Positions 61,338 through 64,000 of a stretch of DNA of 64,000 bases are shown here, one piece after another. Made by a program: the position numbers and the translations under genes. This DNA is from Flavobacteriales bacterium UBA4422 (GTDB lineage Bacteria; Bacteroidota; Bacteroidia; Flavobacteriales_G; Salibacteraceae), in contig DGQE01000015.1 of assembly GCA_002389645.1 (NCBI GenBank), positions 1 to 64,000 on the forward strand, given 5' to 3'. Below the pieces are notes generated by a model. It was not told the origin of the DNA and searched no databases. It worked only from the letters and a program-made list of their open reading frames with translations. Position 1 is the stretch's first letter. Each line of letters opens with the position of its first letter.

Positions 61338-61345
61338 TAATTTTG
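61338..61345 (+). promoter_or_regulatory. Bacteroidota -7 box of trhO
   Basis: TAATTTTG followed by CA fits TAnnTTTG and is 4 nt from the ATG at 61350, the same spacing seen at pyrH, the sugar kinase and the first PorG-like gene. Confidence 0.55.
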
Positions 61346-61349
61346 CAGC

Positions 61350-62420
61350 ATGCCTCTTCATAACAGAATTGATAAGCGCGTATTAAAAGAGATGATCGCA
61401 AATGATCCAACTCAGCGCAAAACTGTATCTTTTTACAAGTACTTTCAAATAACTGAACCCAATGTATATCGGGATCATTTGTATAAAAGCTGGGAAGAGT
61501 TAGGATGCCTTGGCAGAATATACCTCGCTAACGAGGGGATTAATGCTCAGATGAATGTTCCATTAGACAACTGGAACGAATGGATCGAGCATTTATCATC
61601 GGATGCTAACCTCAATAACGTACCGTTAAAAATAGCGGTTGAAGACGACAGCAAATCATTCTACAAACTGAAAATTAAGGTACGAAGTAAAATTCTTGCT
61701 GACGGTTTAGATGACAGCACGTTTAATCCGTGGAACACCGGAAAGCATCTGAGCGCAGAAGAAATGAACGAAGCCATTGAACAAGGGGCTATCGTTATTG
61801 ACATGCGGAATCACTATGAAAGTGAGGTTGGTCACTTTGACGGAGCGATTACTCCAGATGCGGACACATTTAGACAAGAACTAAAAATGGTCGAAGAAAT
61901 GCTTGAGGGCAAGGAAGACCAGAAGGTTGTTATGTACTGCACAGGAGGAATTCGCTGCGAAAAGGCAAGCGCCTACTTTAAGCATAAAGGCTTCAAAGAC
62001 GTCAACCAATTGAGAGGCGGAATCATAGAATACGCGCACCAAGTTCAAGATAATAAATTGACAAACAAATACATCGGTAAAAACTTTGTGTTTGATGAGC
62101 GCCTTGGAGAGCGTATCAGCGAAGAGGTAATAGCGCATTGTCATCAATGCGGTGAGCCTTGTGACAACCATACCAATTGCGAAAACCTAGAGTGTCATTT
62201 GCTTTTCATCCAGTGTGACGCTTGTAAGGAAAAATATGAAGCTTGTTGTTCTGATGAATGCAAAGAAATTATCCAACTGCCTGAAGAAGTTCAGCGCGAA
62301 CGAAGAAAGGGAAAGCGTTTACATGGTGATACGCGAAATGTCTTTCGAAAAGGTCGATTCAATGAACGGATTGATGGCGGTCTTTCAAAAGCGTCTTCTG
62401 TTGATCAAATGTCAACATAA
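61350..62420 (+). CDS. trhO: tRNA uridine-34 hydroxylase TrhO (YceA, rhodanese-type)
   Basis: TrhO hydroxylates U34 in tRNAs for the 5-hydroxyuridine pathway. The 356-residue protein has an N-terminal acylphosphatase-like domain (about 20-110: YRDHLYKSWEELGCLGRIYLA, then NEGINAQMN) and a rhodanese domain (about 125-225). The active-site loop is MYCTGGIRCEKASAYFKHKGF. A C-terminal Cys-rich zinc-binding region follows (about 260-310, with HCHQCGEPCDNHTNCENLEC and CDACKEKYEACCSDEC). Length is typical of the long form. Confidence 0.93.
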   Translation: MPLHNRIDKRVLKEMIANDPTQRKTVSFYKYFQITEPNVYRDHLYKSWEELGCLGRIYLANEGINAQMNVPLDNWNEWIEHLSSDANLNNVPLKIAVEDDSKSFYKLKIKVRSKILADGLDDSTFNPWNTGKHLSAEEMNEAIEQGAIVIDMRNHYESEVGHFDGAITPDADTFRQELKMVEEMLEGKEDQKVVMYCTGGIRCEKASAYFKHKGFKDVNQLRGGIIEYAHQVQDNKLTNKYIGKNFVFDERLGERISEEVIAHCHQCGEPCDNHTNCENLECHLLFIQCDACKEKYEACCSDECKEIIQLPEEVQRERRKGKRLHGDTRNVFRKGRFNERIDGGLSKASSVDQMST

Positions 62421-62501
62421 GTGGATAAGTTTTGATCTGTAGGCCAAACGGATTGAATAATATTGCAGCTTATTCAGCATTGAAAAAACCTCCTATTTGG
62501 C

Positions 62502-64000
62502 ATGAAAGAAATCCGTTCAGCATTAATCTCTGTATTCAGTAAAGACTGGCTTGATGAAATAGCTGCAGAGCTCAGCGCAAAAAACATTAAAATATACTCT
62601 ACTGGCGGCACCGCTGCATTCCTGAAAGATAAAGGAGTCGAAGTAATTGAGGTGGAATCCATCACAGAGTACCCTTCGATACTTAGTGGTCGTGTAAAAA
62701 CACTACACCCAAAAGTTTTTGGAGGAATTTTGGCTCGATCTTCAGAGTCACAAGACACTCAAGAGTTAGAAAAATTCAACATTCCTGTCATAGACTTGGT
62801 TGTGGTTGATCTTTATCCTTTTGAAGAAACAGTTGCTTCAGGGGGAACGGATCAAGAAATCATTGAGAAAATTGATATTGGTGGTATATCTCTGATCCGT
62901 GCTGCAGCCAAAAACTTTAATGATGTTACGATCATACCTTCAAAAAATCAGTATGCAGATTTATTGAAGATTTTGAAGTCAGGAGGAAAGACTGAATTAA
63001 GTGATCGTAAAGCGCTTGCCTCGAAGGCGTTTGAAGTAACCAAACTTTATGATAGCGCCATTTCATCGTACTTTTTAGGCGAGAAGTGGGACGATCAGCG
63101 AAAGGCATTAAGATATGGTGAGAATCCACACCAAGAAGGTGCATATGTTGGCAACATCAATGCATTTGTTGAGCAATTGCATGGGAAAGAGCTTTCTTAC
63201 AACAACCTTTTAGATATTGACTCAGCACTTAGATTGATTCGTGATTTTCAGCATGAGGAACCAACATTCGCTGTGATTAAGCACAACAACGCTTGTGGGT
63301 TTGCTACTAGAGCCGATGCCAAAACTGCTTATCTAGATGCTCTTGCGGGTGATCCCGTGAGCGCGTTTGGTGGAATTATCATTGCCAACACAAATATTGA
63401 TGTCGCCAGTGCTGAAGAGATTAACAAGCTTTTTTGCGAAGTAATTATTGCGCCATCTTATGATGATGGAGCTTTGAAATTACTTCAAAGTAAAAAGAAC
63501 CGCATTATCCTTATCGATAAACTTCAAGGCTTTCCTAGCAAGTCTGTGCGTTCAGTTTTAAATGGTGTTTTAGAGCAAGATATTGACGCCAAAAATGAAA
63601 AGTCGGAGGACCTTAGAAACGTTACAAAAAGAGTAGCGACAGCTGAGGAAGTCGAGGACTTATTATTTGCGAATAAGCTTGCGAAACACACCAAGTCAAA
63701 CACGATTGTTCTAGCTAAGAACAAACAACTTGTAGGAAGCGGAGTGGGCCAAACTTCAAGAGTTGACGCGTTGAAACAAGCAATTGAAAAAGCCAAGAGC
63801 TTTGGATTCGAAATTACAGGTAGTGTAATGGCCAGTGATGCCTTCTTCCCTTTTCCAGATTGTGTTGAAATTGGAAATGGTGTTGGAATAAAGGCTGTCA
63901 TTCAGCCTGGTGGTTCTCTTCGAGATCAAGAATCAATTGACTACTGCAACAACAATGGAATGGCCATGGTATTGACAGGTGTTAGACACTTCCGTCATTA
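62502..64000 (+). CDS. purH: Bifunctional AICAR formyltransferase/IMP cyclohydrolase (last stop base outside window)
   Basis: PurH performs the last two steps of IMP synthesis. The 499-codon frame starts MKEIRSALISVFSKDWLDEI and has the MGS-like cyclohydrolase domain (about 1-190: YSTGGTAAFLKDKG, YPSILSGRVKTLHPKVFGGIL, VDLYPFEETVA). The formyltransferase domain (about 195-499) shows RYGENPHQEGAYVG, FAVIKHNNACGFA and SDAFFPFPDCVE, and ends GVRHFRH. The final two bases of the window are TA, so only the third base of the stop codon is missing; the protein is complete. A TAATATTG box lies about 35 nt upstream. Confidence 0.95.
   Translation, partial: MKEIRSALISVFSKDWLDEIAAELSAKNIKIYSTGGTAAFLKDKGVEVIEVESITEYPSILSGRVKTLHPKVFGGILARSSESQDTQELEKFNIPVIDLVVVDLYPFEETVASGGTDQEIIEKIDIGGISLIRAAAKNFNDVTIIPSKNQYADLLKILKSGGKTELSDRKALASKAFEVTKLYDSAISSYFLGEKWDDQRKALRYGENPHQEGAYVGNINAFVEQLHGKELSYNNLLDIDSALRLIRDFQHEEPTFAVIKHNNACGFATRADAKTAYLDALAGDPVSAFGGIIIANTNIDVASAEEINKLFCEVIIAPSYDDGALKLLQSKKNRIILIDKLQGFPSKSVRSVLNGVLEQDIDAKNEKSEDLRNVTKRVATAEEVEDLLFANKLAKHTKSNTIVLAKNKQLVGSGVGQTSRVDALKQAIEKAKSFGFEITGSVMASDAFFPFPDCVEIGNGVGIKAVIQPGGSLRDQESIDYCNNNGMAMVLTGVRHFRH

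Noticed and set aside
1..64000. CRISPR arrays, insertion sequences, prophage genes, toxin-antitoxin pairs, anti-phage systems
   Set aside because: Reading the gene products in order showed no transposase, integrase, Cas or defence-type protein and no spaced repeat array.

Overview
The window comes from the chromosome of a member of the Bacteroidota, most likely a Flavobacteriales-type marine or environmental bacterium. It is AT-rich by eye. Promoters carry the Bacteroidota -7 box TAnnTTTG instead of sigma70 boxes, starts lack clear Shine-Dalgarno sequences, and several secreted proteins end in type IX secretion (T9SS) sorting domains. SusC-like receptor architecture and the cluster nadK-porG-uppS-bamA-skp-skp-murI also fit. 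I see no prophage, insertion sequence, CRISPR array or integron. This is core chromosome with surface-protein genes between housekeeping blocks.

Layout. 1-312: a tRNA-Phe with an odd acceptor/T-stem and a terminator. 313-8034: envelope block of pantothenate kinase (coaX), an outer-membrane barrel protein, a TPR protein, LptC, a small membrane protein, a CNNM/CorC transporter and a PpiD/SurA-type foldase. 8102-21501: seven co-directional genes with overlapping or tight junctions, encoding two secreted T9SS-like proteins, a lipoprotein, a TonB-dependent receptor, a PorV/PorQ-like barrel, an NHL-type lipoprotein and a T9SS endonuclease I. 21502-22970: esterase and pdxJ (minus strand). 23040-33268: CBS protein, POTRA/barrel protein, nadK, two PorG-like proteins, uppS, bamA, two Skp chaperones and murI. 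33276-36710: gamma-carbonic anhydrase, Nfu Fe-S carrier and a T9SS type B surface protein. 36713-41103 (minus): sucB, sucA and a small unknown protein. 41128-47582: TIGR01777 epimerase, a minus-strand operon MMPL transporter-rfbA-polyprenyl synthase, and a divergent radical SAM/SPASM enzyme. 47579-51607 (minus): rplM-rpsI-rpsB-tsf, a terminator, then pyrH-frr. 51705-56653 (minus): kbl, gdhA, a secreted unknown, a NUDIX hydrolase and a BadF-type sugar kinase. 56755-60102 (minus): a giant T9SS type B protein. 60271-64000: FAD oxidoreductase, trhO and purH (one base of the stop codon lies outside).

How the parts fit. Much of the window builds or uses the outer membrane: LPS export (LptC), barrel insertion (BamA, Skp, PpiD), the undecaprenyl carrier (UppS), peptidoglycan (MurI) and T9SS (PorG-like), together with several probable T9SS clients. 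The least described unit is the 8.1-21.5 kb operon. It pairs a TonB receptor with a PorV-like barrel, lipoproteins and two secreted proteins whose recognisable modules (OB-fold repeats like those of extracellular nucleases, and an endonuclease I domain) point to extracellular nucleic-acid handling. A second recurring signal is the placement of TAnnTTTG boxes exactly 4 nt, or a few nt, before start codons, which suggests leaderless or nearly leaderless mRNAs.
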